A DNA stretch of 64,000 nt from positions 1-64,000 of the forward strand of contig CAJJKI010000006.1 of the NCBI GenBank assembly GCA_905188025.1. Direction: 5' to 3'. This document shows, one piece after another, positions 16,231 to 25,600 of the stretch. Each line of letters begins with the position of its first letter. The stretch's first letter is position 1. The notes below the pieces were generated by a model. That model was not told the DNA's origin. It saw nothing but the letters and a program-made list of their open reading frames with translations, and made no database searches. The translations under genes were made by a program, and so were the position numbers. The DNA is from an uncultured Eubacteriales bacterium (lineage in GTDB: Bacteria > Bacillota_I > Bacilli_A > RF39 > UBA660).

Positions 16231-16470
16231 ATGATAAGAGGTTATATTAATAATCCAAAACAGCTATCGAAAGAGATGCAATTACGCATTGCAAGCATGG
16301 CTGAAAAACAGGTGAGGATAGCAGAATTAGGCTTCCCATTGGACGAAAAAAATTGGTGCAAGCTAACACAAGGACAAATTTTAATTCAAGCACTAGAAGC
16401 CTTAGAATTGCTTTCTGATGAGCAACAAAAATCAATTATTAATTCATACAATAACTTGATGATAGAATGA
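16231..16470 (+). CDS. Small helical protein, 79 aa, with atypical codon use
   Basis: The product is helical (LSKEMQLRIASMAEKQVRIAEL, then QGQILIQALEALELLSDEQQ). Its codons differ sharply from every neighbour: TTA/TTG/CTA, GCA, CCA, CAG, GGC and ACA replace the CTT, GCT, CCT and CAA that dominate elsewhere. This suggests recent acquisition or a different selective constraint. It overlaps the next ATG by 4 bp (ATGA), so it is expressed with the tail operon. Function unknown. The helical pair could be a chaperone- or antitoxin-like small protein, without evidence. Confidence 0.7.
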   Translation: MIRGYINNPKQLSKEMQLRIASMAEKQVRIAELGFPLDEKNWCKLTQGQILIQALEALELLSDEQQKSIINSYNNLMIE

Positions 16471-16994
16471 GTGAACAAATAGATGATAGTTATGTTAATG
16501 GTGTCTATGTAAAAGCTGATGGAACTGAACAAGTTGAGATTAGTCCTCAATATGTTTATATGACTGTTCCTAGCAAATATGTTTGTGTTTATCATAAACT
16601 ATTAGTTCTTATGGCACAATATGGTCTTGATATGCTTAATGATTGTTCTGCTACTTGTAAAGGTAATAATAAGAATATTGTTACTTGTTGGAATATGTTT
16701 CAATCTGCTATAGCAGCATATCAACTTGGTCAAGATAAACTTGCTGAAACTCTTCTTAAATATATTAAAGGTCAACTTAATATCATTTATGAAGGTAGTG
16801 AACAAGTTCAGTATAGTGGTTCTATTACACTTCCTGTTGATGAAGAAGGTAAAATTCATGCAATAGTTAGTTGTGGAGATGCTCCTAAGTTTTATGTTGA
16901 CCCTGAAACTGGTAAACTTTGGGAGAAGAAAGAAGAAGGTAAAGAATATAATGAAACTTATAGTCTTAGTGATGTTGATTATGATAATAAATAA
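16467..16994 (+). CDS. Hypothetical tail-region protein, 175 aa
   Basis: The middle is helical with several cysteines (LDMLNDCSATCKGNNKNIVTC), followed by a strand-rich tail with YVDPETGKLWEKKEEGKEY. The ATG overlaps the previous TGA. Its TAA stop is followed in the same frame by 21 open codons, including element copy 7 read as PSSTGG, up to the ATG of the next gene, so stop read-through would fuse the two proteins. The role is unknown. Position suggests a fibre chaperone or a baseplate-attached protein. Confidence 0.75.
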   Translation: MSEQIDDSYVNGVYVKADGTEQVEISPQYVYMTVPSKYVCVYHKLLVLMAQYGLDMLNDCSATCKGNNKNIVTCWNMFQSAIAAYQLGQDKLAETLLKYIKGQLNIIYEGSEQVQYSGSITLPVDEEGKIHAIVSCGDAPKFYVDPETGKLWEKKEEGKEYNETYSLSDVDYDNK

Positions 16995-17008
16995 TGTGAA
17001 TGTATTCC

Positions 17009-17024
17009 ATCCTCTACGGGGGGT
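17009..17024 (+). repeat. GC-rich dispersed element, copy 7
   Basis: The core ATCCTCTACGGGGGGT lies in the 63-bp gap between two tail genes. Perfect 6-bp flanking arms AATGTA (16999-17004) and TACATT (17026-17031) extend it into one imperfect palindrome. TGAAT at 16997 and 17033 may be a short target duplication (36 bp apart). Confidence 0.8.
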
Positions 17025-17057
17025 CTACATTATGAATTTAGTAAACCTAGAGAATAT

Positions 17058-19664
17058 ATGAAAACAATAGAAGAAGAACTTGGTAAAGTTAGTCTTACTT
17101 GTAATGGTCAATGGAATGACAGACCTTATGAAAGATTATGTATAGTTCATGATGGTTTCTATGCTAGCTATATATCTCGTAAAGCCGTTCCTGCTGGTAT
17201 TCCTTTATCTAATGAAGAATATTGGCAACCTATTGCTAAACTTCGAGAAGATTTAGTTATTGATTATGAAACTTTCAAGAAAGAAATACTTGAACTTATT
17301 GCTGTTATTCAAAGAGGTCTTAAAGCTGCTAGAATTGTAGTATCTACAATGGAAGATAGAGATGCTCTTACTTGGGAACAGATTGGAGTAGGTTGTGAAG
17401 TTTATGTTATTGAAACTAAAAAGAGTTATATTCTTGATGAAATAACTCCTGTTACTAATGCAAAGAAATGGCATCTTGAAGCTGACTCTGAAATTGGTTC
17501 TAAATTTGTAGAATCATTTAGTGGTATGTTTCCAAGAGCGATTGCTGAACGTGCTGTTGCTGATGAATTTGGTATTAATATTCAAGATAATTATCTTCGT
17601 CGTAATGTTGTAGTTAATTATATGGCGCAAGTGCTTAAACAGTATTTTGAAGATAATGCTGTTCAAATACTTGAAGGTCAGATTACTCCTGAAATGCTTA
17701 GTGAATCTGTTAAACAAATGTTTACTGCTTCACAGATTACTAATGCAGCTGATGAAGAAGATTTAACTGTTGTTGATAATCTTCTTAAATTTGCAGATAA
17801 AGACTATAATACAAATGATTATAGTGGAAAGGCTCGTAAATATCTTCGTAAGAATATGATTAGTGGTGTTAATACTCTTACTCAAGATATGATTAACGAG
17901 CCTAATACTATTTATATACTTCAATATGATTATTGCTTAGCTGGACAAACTATTGAACTTCCAGATAATAGTATTATTCTTTGGAGAGGTGGTAGATTGT
18001 ATGATGGTGCTATTGAATTAAATCAATGTAGACTTCTTAGTAATTATCGTCAAGAAGATATGTTTGATAAAGAAAGTATATCTCTTGATGGAAATTGGGC
18101 TACTGGTCAAATACTTTATCATCCTTTTGATTTAGGTGAAGATAATAAACAAGTTGAAATTGTTGGTTGGGGTGGAACTTATACTAATGATTTTTATTGG
18201 TTTTGGGATGGTGAGAAATGGGTAAGTATGGGTTTTGATTTATCTGTATATCTTACTCGTGCTGAATTTGAAGCTTTCTTAGAGAAGTTAAGAGAAGAGA
18301 TGGAAAAGTTTTATGCTTGGCTTCTTGCAGAACTTAAAAAGATTAATGACCATCTTGAAATTCATGACCAACAAATATCTAAATTACAACAAGATATAAC
18401 TGATATTAATACTAGAATTAATAATCTTATTACTGAATATAATGCTAAATTTAATGATATTTATAATAAGATTGGAGATTTAAATAGTAGTATAGAAGGT
18501 AGTATTAATAATCTTGAGCAATATATTAATAATAAGATTGAAGAAATTCTTAATAAAATAAACCAAAGTGGTAGTAATATCAGTAATGAATATAAACAGT
18601 ATTTTGAAAGTAATTATGTATCAATGTTTAAAAATAAGATTAGACCGGGTACTAATATTACTTTTGTAGAAAATACTGATGGTACTATTACTATTAATGC
18701 TGCTGGTGGAGGTTCTGGCGGTGGCGGACTAACCGAAGAAGAAGTACGTAATATTATTAATTCTATGCTTAATAATTATTATACTAAGCAAGAAATTAAT
18801 GATATTATTGCAGGTCTTGAAGGTGGTGGTGGCTCAGGCGGAGATGGTACTCATAATGTTATGTCTACAACTCAACTTGGTGAAGCTAGAACAGGTAAGT
18901 ATCTTGTTATGAATAAATTTGCAGATAGTGAAACTAAACCTAGTAGACTTGATGTAGATTTTAATTCTCTCTATACTGATATTAAAAATAAATTAGTTGG
19001 AGAAGGATTTGGACAAGGTGGTGGAAGTGGAGAAGGTGGTGGAGTTGCTGCTAGTCAAATTCAAGCTTGGATTGCTGCCGTTGTTCCTATTGGTTCTATT
19101 ATGCTTTGGGATACTTCAACTCCTCCTAATGGTTGGGAAGTTTATACTGCTGCACAAGGGCGTTTTGTTATGGGTTATATACCTAATGGTATTAATATTT
19201 ATAATAATCCTAAACAAGGAAATCTTGATTGGAAAACAGTTCTTGAAAATATTAAAGATACATATGACCCTGCTGCTCCTGGTCGTAATATAAGTGCATA
19301 TACGTTTTATATTGGTGGTACAGATTTACCTCTTCATCAACATGCTGTTGCTGTTGGAAAATCTAAATCTGGTGATAATAGTAATCATATTATAACACCT
19401 AGTAACTGGAGATTTATATCAGGTGATTTAGATGGTGATGTTAAGAATGGTTATCCTTATGGTACTGATAGAAATAGACTTGATAATTTTGGTATTAATC
19501 GTTCTACTAATTGGTATATGACTGGACCTAATATTAGTAATAATGGTGAAATGACTTGGAGTCAAATAAGTGGTAATAGATGGACAGATGATTATCTTGC
19601 TATTAATAAACTTATGCCTACTATTGCTTTACATTATATTAAACGTGTTTCTAATCCGTGGTAA
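17058..19664 (+). CDS. Tail fibre with coiled coil and phage collar domain, 868 aa
   Basis: The N-terminal half holds mixed domains also seen in the protein at 26580 (for example NEPNTIYILQYDYCLAGQTI, and a closing GEKWVSMG). Residues about 400-510 form a long trimeric-type coiled coil (KLQQDITDINTRINNLITEY). Glycine-rich hinges follow, and from about 675 comes a phage tail-collar domain: PIGSIMLWDTSTPPNGWEV, GRFVMGY, then LHQHAVAVGKS with the conserved H-x-H. Such fibres end in a receptor-binding tip. It is the first large gene of the adhesin region. Receptor unknown. Confidence 0.85.
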   Translation: MKTIEEELGKVSLTCNGQWNDRPYERLCIVHDGFYASYISRKAVPAGIPLSNEEYWQPIAKLREDLVIDYETFKKEILELIAVIQRGLKAARIVVSTMEDRDALTWEQIGVGCEVYVIETKKSYILDEITPVTNAKKWHLEADSEIGSKFVESFSGMFPRAIAERAVADEFGINIQDNYLRRNVVVNYMAQVLKQYFEDNAVQILEGQITPEMLSESVKQMFTASQITNAADEEDLTVVDNLLKFADKDYNTNDYSGKARKYLRKNMISGVNTLTQDMINEPNTIYILQYDYCLAGQTIELPDNSIILWRGGRLYDGAIELNQCRLLSNYRQEDMFDKESISLDGNWATGQILYHPFDLGEDNKQVEIVGWGGTYTNDFYWFWDGEKWVSMGFDLSVYLTRAEFEAFLEKLREEMEKFYAWLLAELKKINDHLEIHDQQISKLQQDITDINTRINNLITEYNAKFNDIYNKIGDLNSSIEGSINNLEQYINNKIEEILNKINQSGSNISNEYKQYFESNYVSMFKNKIRPGTNITFVENTDGTITINAAGGGSGGGGLTEEEVRNIINSMLNNYYTKQEINDIIAGLEGGGGSGGDGTHNVMSTTQLGEARTGKYLVMNKFADSETKPSRLDVDFNSLYTDIKNKLVGEGFGQGGGSGEGGGVAASQIQAWIAAVVPIGSIMLWDTSTPPNGWEVYTAAQGRFVMGYIPNGINIYNNPKQGNLDWKTVLENIKDTYDPAAPGRNISAYTFYIGGTDLPLHQHAVAVGKSKSGDNSNHIITPSNWRFISGDLDGDVKNGYPYGTDRNRLDNFGINRSTNWYMTGPNISNNGEMTWSQISGNRWTDDYLAINKLMPTIALHYIKRVSNPW

Positions 19665-19666
19665 TT

Positions 19667-21751
19667 ATGTCTAAAGAAGAGAATGTTTTTGTTGGTACTA
19701 ATTGTCAATCTTTTGACCCTAGTAAAGTTCAATGTGATAAAGAAGGCAATATGCCAATTCATATACTAGATAAGTATTGTGAAGAAAATGATACTAGATA
19801 TAATATATATCCTTTAACTGTTATTCAAGCTATATTTGATGGTAAAACTGGTACTAGACTAGATAGAATACTTGCTGCTTGTAATAGTGTTTATTTAACT
19901 TGGGAAGGTACTTTTGCTGATACTGTTAATAAACTTGATAAAATTTATCGTCGTAAAGGATATATTATTACTTATCGTGATGCAACTAATATTAATTGGA
20001 CACAGCGATATAATAGTGATGATATTAGCGATGCTGCTTGGACTAATCCAGATAATTGGGAGGGATGGTCTTTTGATACTGTTATTAAAGATTTAGCAGA
20101 AGCACTTGAAGAGATATTTACTAATATAGGTGATTATAAAGACTTTCTTGATATTATTACTAGTTTTATTAATGATTTTGTTATTAATGTATTTAATAAT
20201 ATTAATAACTATCCTAAACTAGTTGAAATTATTAAGAATAGTACAGTTGAAAGTTTGCCTATTATTATTAGAGATATATTTAATAATATTAATAAATATC
20301 CTGAGCTTAAAGAGATATTTAATCAATATATTAAACAATGGACTGAATCTATCTTTAATAATATTTCTTCTTATCCTGCTCTTAATCAGTTTATAACTAA
20401 TGCTATTAATGCTCATGTAGAAACTACTATTGGTAATATATTTAATAATATTGATAATTATCCTGCGATTAAGAATATTATTATTACTAATACTGTTAAT
20501 AAAGTAGTTGATATATTTAAAAATATTGGTCAATATCCAGAATTACAAGAAACTATACAGAATAATATTAATGAACGTGTTGATTATATATTTAATAATA
20601 TTAATAATTATCCTGAACTTATTGGTATTCTTTCTGATTTAGTTTGTAATTGTGTTAAGAATATATTTGCTAATATTAATAATTATCCCGGTCTTGTTAC
20701 TTGTATTAACAATGCTGTAAATAGTAGAGTTGATTATATTTTCAATAATATTGATAGATTTTCTATTCTTAAGAATCTTATTGAAACTAAAGTAGAAGCT
20801 AGAGTTACTTATATATTTGAACATATTAATAACTTTACTGAACTACTTAATATTATTAAAGGTAATATAGAAAATATCTTTGATAATATTGATAATCATC
20901 CTAATCTTAAAGTTGTTATTGAGAATAAGGTTGAATCTACAGTTGAACATATCCTTAGTAATATAGATAATTATCCTATTATTAAAGAGAAGATTATTCA
21001 ATTCTGTAATGAAGCTATTGAGACTAAAAGAGGAGTAGCAAATGGTATTGCTAGTCTTGATGGAAATGGTAAAGTTCCAGCAAGTCAATTACCTAGTTAT
21101 GTCGATGATGTTCTTGAAGGATATTATGTTGATGAAACTCATTTTGCTGAAAAATATATAGAAGATGCTCCTGTATATTATACTCCTGAAAAAGGTAAGA
21201 TTTATGTTGATATAAGTGAAGGAACTGAATATAGTGGTAAAACTTATCGTTGGTCTGGAACTAAATATGCAGTTATATCTGAAACTTTAGCTTTAGGTGA
21301 AGTTACAGGTACTGCTTATGATGGCGGTAAAGGTAAGAAAACTACTGATATTGTTAATAGTTTACATATAAAACTTCTATCTTCATTAAATGATGTTACA
21401 TATACAGATTCTAAAGTTAATATAGAAGTAACAGGTATTAATAAAGATACTAATACTAATAAATATGATAATGGTAGAAATTATGCTAAAAGTATTAATG
21501 CTGCCACAAAAACTTTAGCTGGAGTTATGTCTGCTGCTGATAAAGTTAAACTTGATGAAACTTTACCTAATCGAATTACTGAACTTAGTAATAATGTTTA
21601 TACTAAAGAAGAAATTAATAATAAGTTTAATAATGTACCAACAGTAGAAAATACTTATACTAAAGCAGAAGTTGATAAAGCTATTGCTGATGCTATTAAA
21701 GCTTTAATTCCTGCCGGTTATGAACTTGTTATTAAAAAGAAAACAACTTAA
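19667..21751 (+). CDS. Repetitive tail-fibre-like protein with twelve 28-29-residue repeats, 694 aa
   Basis: The ATG at 19667 directly follows the upstream stop. Residues 1-150 share a domain with the protein at 26580 (a YLTWEGTF...RRKGYIITYRDA unit against HLWIPYQGTRVNTRKAVPAI there). From nucleotide about 20105 to 21005 run twelve copies of a unit around IFNNINNYPELxxII, giving a helical rod. The C-terminal part (GVANGIASLDGNGKVPASQLP, then YSGKTYRWSGTKYAVI) is a common fibre-tip attachment module, ending in a coiled YTKEEINNKF segment. It is probably a long side fibre. The repeats could change copy number by recombination. Confidence 0.8.
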   Translation: MSKEENVFVGTNCQSFDPSKVQCDKEGNMPIHILDKYCEENDTRYNIYPLTVIQAIFDGKTGTRLDRILAACNSVYLTWEGTFADTVNKLDKIYRRKGYIITYRDATNINWTQRYNSDDISDAAWTNPDNWEGWSFDTVIKDLAEALEEIFTNIGDYKDFLDIITSFINDFVINVFNNINNYPKLVEIIKNSTVESLPIIIRDIFNNINKYPELKEIFNQYIKQWTESIFNNISSYPALNQFITNAINAHVETTIGNIFNNIDNYPAIKNIIITNTVNKVVDIFKNIGQYPELQETIQNNINERVDYIFNNINNYPELIGILSDLVCNCVKNIFANINNYPGLVTCINNAVNSRVDYIFNNIDRFSILKNLIETKVEARVTYIFEHINNFTELLNIIKGNIENIFDNIDNHPNLKVVIENKVESTVEHILSNIDNYPIIKEKIIQFCNEAIETKRGVANGIASLDGNGKVPASQLPSYVDDVLEGYYVDETHFAEKYIEDAPVYYTPEKGKIYVDISEGTEYSGKTYRWSGTKYAVISETLALGEVTGTAYDGGKGKKTTDIVNSLHIKLLSSLNDVTYTDSKVNIEVTGINKDTNTNKYDNGRNYAKSINAATKTLAGVMSAADKVKLDETLPNRITELSNNVYTKEEINNKFNNVPTVENTYTKAEVDKAIADAIKALIPAGYELVIKKKTT

Positions 21752-21759
21752 TATTAATC

Positions 21760-21786
21760 ATGGTGGTACTGAATAAGTGCCACCAT
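21760..21786 (+). terminator. Hairpin between two fibre genes
   Basis: ATGGTGGTACT (21760-21770) pairs with AGTGCCACCAT (21776-21786) around a 5-nt loop. It is the GC-richest spot in the gap and lies 8 bp after the upstream stop. It excludes the in-frame GTG at 21777 as a start for the next gene. The T-run is weak. Confidence 0.6.
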
Positions 21787-21803
21787 TTAAAGTTTATAAA
21801 GTT

Positions 21804-22601
21804 ATGCAAGATATTAATCAACAATTATATGAAAATAAAAGCACACCTGAAGGATTTATTCCTGTTTATGGTGTAGTTATTACTGTTCCTACTGGAATAT
21901 ATACTAATGGACAAAAAGATTTTACTTGTGATAAAACTTTTGATGAAGTAAAAGAAATATTATTAAAAGGCGGAAGTATTATTGCTATTGATAATAACAA
22001 TAGTAGAATTAATTTTGATAGAATTGTTATAGGCGATCGTGATATTAGTGCTACGATTACTTATTTTTCTAATGGTGGAATTAATAAAATTGATTTAAGT
22101 TGGGATAAAGGTTTAGCTAGAGTTGGAGGTGAAGAAACTAAAAGTATTAATACTTTTGTAGCTATAAATAGTAATTCAATTATTAAATCTTATGATATTG
22201 GTAATATTACTATATTATTAACAAATGATGGTAGTAAAGAAGAAGTATTAGCTGCTATTAATTCTATTTTTACTAATTTTGCTGGATTTGTTACAGCTAT
22301 TGGTAAACCTAATTCTGTATTTCATAATGGTAAATATGGTACATTTAATGTTAGATATACAGATAATATTATAATTATTCAATGGAGTAATGCTAATGCA
22401 ATTCATCATGTTGCTTTATCAGAAGATGGTTCATATGTTTATAATACTATTCAGATAGTTGACCAAACTCTTTATAGATTATCTAAACTTACTATTGACC
22501 CAATAGTTAATCCTAAAATATGGGTTGGTACTGCTATTCAATATGCAGCTATTGCACAAAAAGATAATAATACTACTTATATAGTTAAATCAGATGTTTA
22601 A
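21804..22601 (+). CDS. Tail-associated protein with C-terminal QYAAI-TYIV module, 265 aa
   Basis: The ATG at 21804 is preferred because the GTG at 21777 lies in a hairpin. The protein is beta-rich throughout with a hydrophilic N-terminus (MQDINQQLYENKSTPEGFIP). It ends in IWVGTAIQYAAIAQKDNNTTYIV, the short motif (W-x-GT-x2-QYA-x-I...TYIV) found at the ends of many phage baseplate and fibre proteins. The same motif ends the protein at 26580 (IWTGTATQYATITPVAGMTYNIV). It probably attaches to or caps a neighbouring fibre. No enzymatic motif. Confidence 0.7.
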   Translation: MQDINQQLYENKSTPEGFIPVYGVVITVPTGIYTNGQKDFTCDKTFDEVKEILLKGGSIIAIDNNNSRINFDRIVIGDRDISATITYFSNGGINKIDLSWDKGLARVGGEETKSINTFVAINSNSIIKSYDIGNITILLTNDGSKEEVLAAINSIFTNFAGFVTAIGKPNSVFHNGKYGTFNVRYTDNIIIIQWSNANAIHHVALSEDGSYVYNTIQIVDQTLYRLSKLTIDPIVNPKIWVGTAIQYAAIAQKDNNTTYIVKSDV

Positions 22602-22604
22602 ATT

Positions 22605-25600
22605 ATGGCTATATATCAAGGAGATGTTGGAATACATGATATTAAAATTGGTAATATAGATGTATTTGAAATATATCAAGGTAATAAACTTGTTTATCCT
22701 GAAAATATAGATGTTACTATTACATTTAAATTAAATGTTTCCGGAACTGTTACTATTAATGGTTATACTCCTGTTATAAGTGAAAATAATACTAAATTTA
22801 TATTTACTATTCCTGTTAAGACTGATTATACTGCTAATATTACTGCTGAACATTATAAATCTCAAACTATTAGTGGTAATAGTGGTTATTTACCTATAAC
22901 TTATAATGTAGAATTAGAATGGGAACAAAGATTTATTTCTTATACTGTTACTTTTCCTACTGATGGAGTTAAAGTTTTATTTGATGGAATAGAAAAAGGA
23001 GTTATAACTAATGGTAAATTAGTTGTATTAATTGATGATACAGAAGCTAAAGATAGTTATACTGTTACGTTTAAAGGTAGTAAAGCTAGTATATATGATA
23101 CTGGTACATTGACTGTAGTTAATAGTAGTATAGCTAATACTGGTGGTGTTTATGATTTAAAACTTTCTACTAGTTCTGTTAAAAGTGGATATAAGAGAAC
23201 TGATTATGCATCCTCCACGGGGAGTATAACCAAAGGCTCTACTTATGCTGGAACTTGGATTGAAACTGTTGTTAATCTTACTGCTAGTTTTACTAGTTCT
23301 ACTACTTTAGGTAGTATAAGTAATAATGTATTAACTATACCTAATAATGAATCTACTAATACTAAAAGTGGAACTTTAAGTGTTGTATTTACTTTAGAAA
23401 ATAAACAAACTAAAGAAGCTAGTGCAGCTTTAAATCAAGCTGCTGGTGCTAAAGTTTATACTGATTGGATATTAGATTTACAAACTGATGGAACTAGTGT
23501 TGAAGCTAAAGGCGGTACTAGAACTATTACTGCTAATGTTGCCCGTAGAACTTATAAATGGAATAACACTGGTACTGTTTATAGTGAAACTGCTACTCCT
23601 ACTCTTAGTATTAGTGGTAGTGCTACTCTTAGTGGAAATCAAATAAAATTTACATCAAACGAGAGCGTTTCAGCCCGTTCAGCGACACTTACAGCTAGTT
23701 ATGTAGGATTGTCCAAAACGGTTACGATAACGCAACAGGCAGGCGCGAAAGTGTATTCAGCGTGGTCTGCTTGGGCTGTTTCTATCTCGGCAAGCACGCA
23801 AACGATAGCTGCAAGTGGTGGTTCATCTACGATAACTACTAATGCTAGTCGTTCTCGTACTTGGACTTGGAATGGTGTTGGTACTACCCATACTGATACT
23901 GAAACTGCTATACCTACACTTAGTGGTAGTGCTGGTGGATTTACTTTAAATGGTAAAACTGTTACTGCTAGTAATAATACTACAACAAATAGTCGTAGTA
24001 TAACTATAACTGCTACTAGCAATAGTGTTTCTAAATCTATTACTATAACACAATCTGCTGGTGCTAAAGTTTATAGTAATTGGTCTGCTTGGACTGTTAA
24101 TATTAGTGCTGATAAAACTAGTATTGGTGCAACAGGTGGAACAGCTACTATATCAACTAGTGCTAGTAGAACTAGAAGTTATACATGGAACGGTGTTGCT
24201 GGTTCAGGTGGTACTGAAACTGGAAATGGAAGTCCTACATTAAGTAAAGTTAGTGGTACAGGTAATTGGACTAGTCCTAAAGTTACTTATGGAAATAATA
24301 CTAGTACAAGTGGTAAATCAACTGTTATTCGTGCTACTATTGATTCTACTACTAAAGATATAACTATTAGTCAATCTGCTGGGGCTAAACAATATAGTGC
24401 TTGGTCTGCATGGACAGTTAATATTTCTAATAGTGGAAATGTTGCTGCTAGTGGAGGTAGCTCAAATATAACTACTTCTGCAAGTAGGACAAGAACTTGG
24501 ACGTGGAACGGAGTTAGTGGAAGTGGTGGAACTGAAACAGGAACTGGAACACCTACTCTTAGTAAAGTTAGTGGAGCTGGTTCTTTTGCTAGTAATAAAG
24601 TAAGTTATGATAATAATACTTCTACAAGTGCTAGAAGTACAGTTATTAGAGCTACAATGGATTCTGTAACTAAAGATACTACTGTAACTCAAAATGCTGG
24701 TTCTAAAACTTATAGTAGTTGGGGAGCATGGTCTATTAGTTTAAGTGCTAATGTAACAACTATTGCTGCTGCTGGTGGAAATGCTACATTATCTACTTCT
24801 GCTACTAGAAGTCGTACTTGGCAATGGAATGGCACAGGAGCAACTTATACTGAAAATGCTAGTGGTTCTCCAACATTAAGTAAAGTTAATGGTGCAGCTT
24901 CTTTAAGTGGTTCTACTGTTAGTTATGGTAATAATACTTCTACTAGTTCTCGTAGTTCTGTATTTAGAGCAACTATTGATAGTGCAACTAAAGATATTAC
25001 TATTAATCAATCAGCTGGAGCTAAAGTTTATGGTAATTGGTCCAGTTGGTCTGTAAATTGTAGTGCTAGTAGTTATAAAGTTGGGGCTGGAGGTGATTCA
25101 GTAACTATTTATAGTAGTGCTTCAAGAAATAGAACTTGGACTTGGAATGGTGTTGCTGGTTCTGGTGGTACTGAGTCTAATAATGCTACTCCTACTATTT
25201 CTGTTACAAGTGGTGTTGGAGTTTTAAGTGGTAATACTTTAACTTTTAGTAATAATACATCTCCTGATGCTAGAACAACTAGAGTTACTGCTAATTATAA
25301 TGGAGTTACTGATTATTGCGATGTTATGCAATATGGTGGTAATAAAGTTACTGGAAGTTGGACATCTTGGCAAGTAACTATATCTGCTAGTCCTATGAAT
25401 ATTGCTGCTAGTGGTGGTAGTTCTACAATTCTTTGTCATGCTTCTCGTACTAGAAATTATACTTGGAACGGAGTGGGTACTACTTATACCGAAACTGAAA
25501 ATGGTAGTCCTACATTAAGTAAATCTGGAGATGGTACATTAAATGGTACTACTAGCGGTAGTAAACTTACTTATGGTAATAGAACTACTACAACAAGTAG

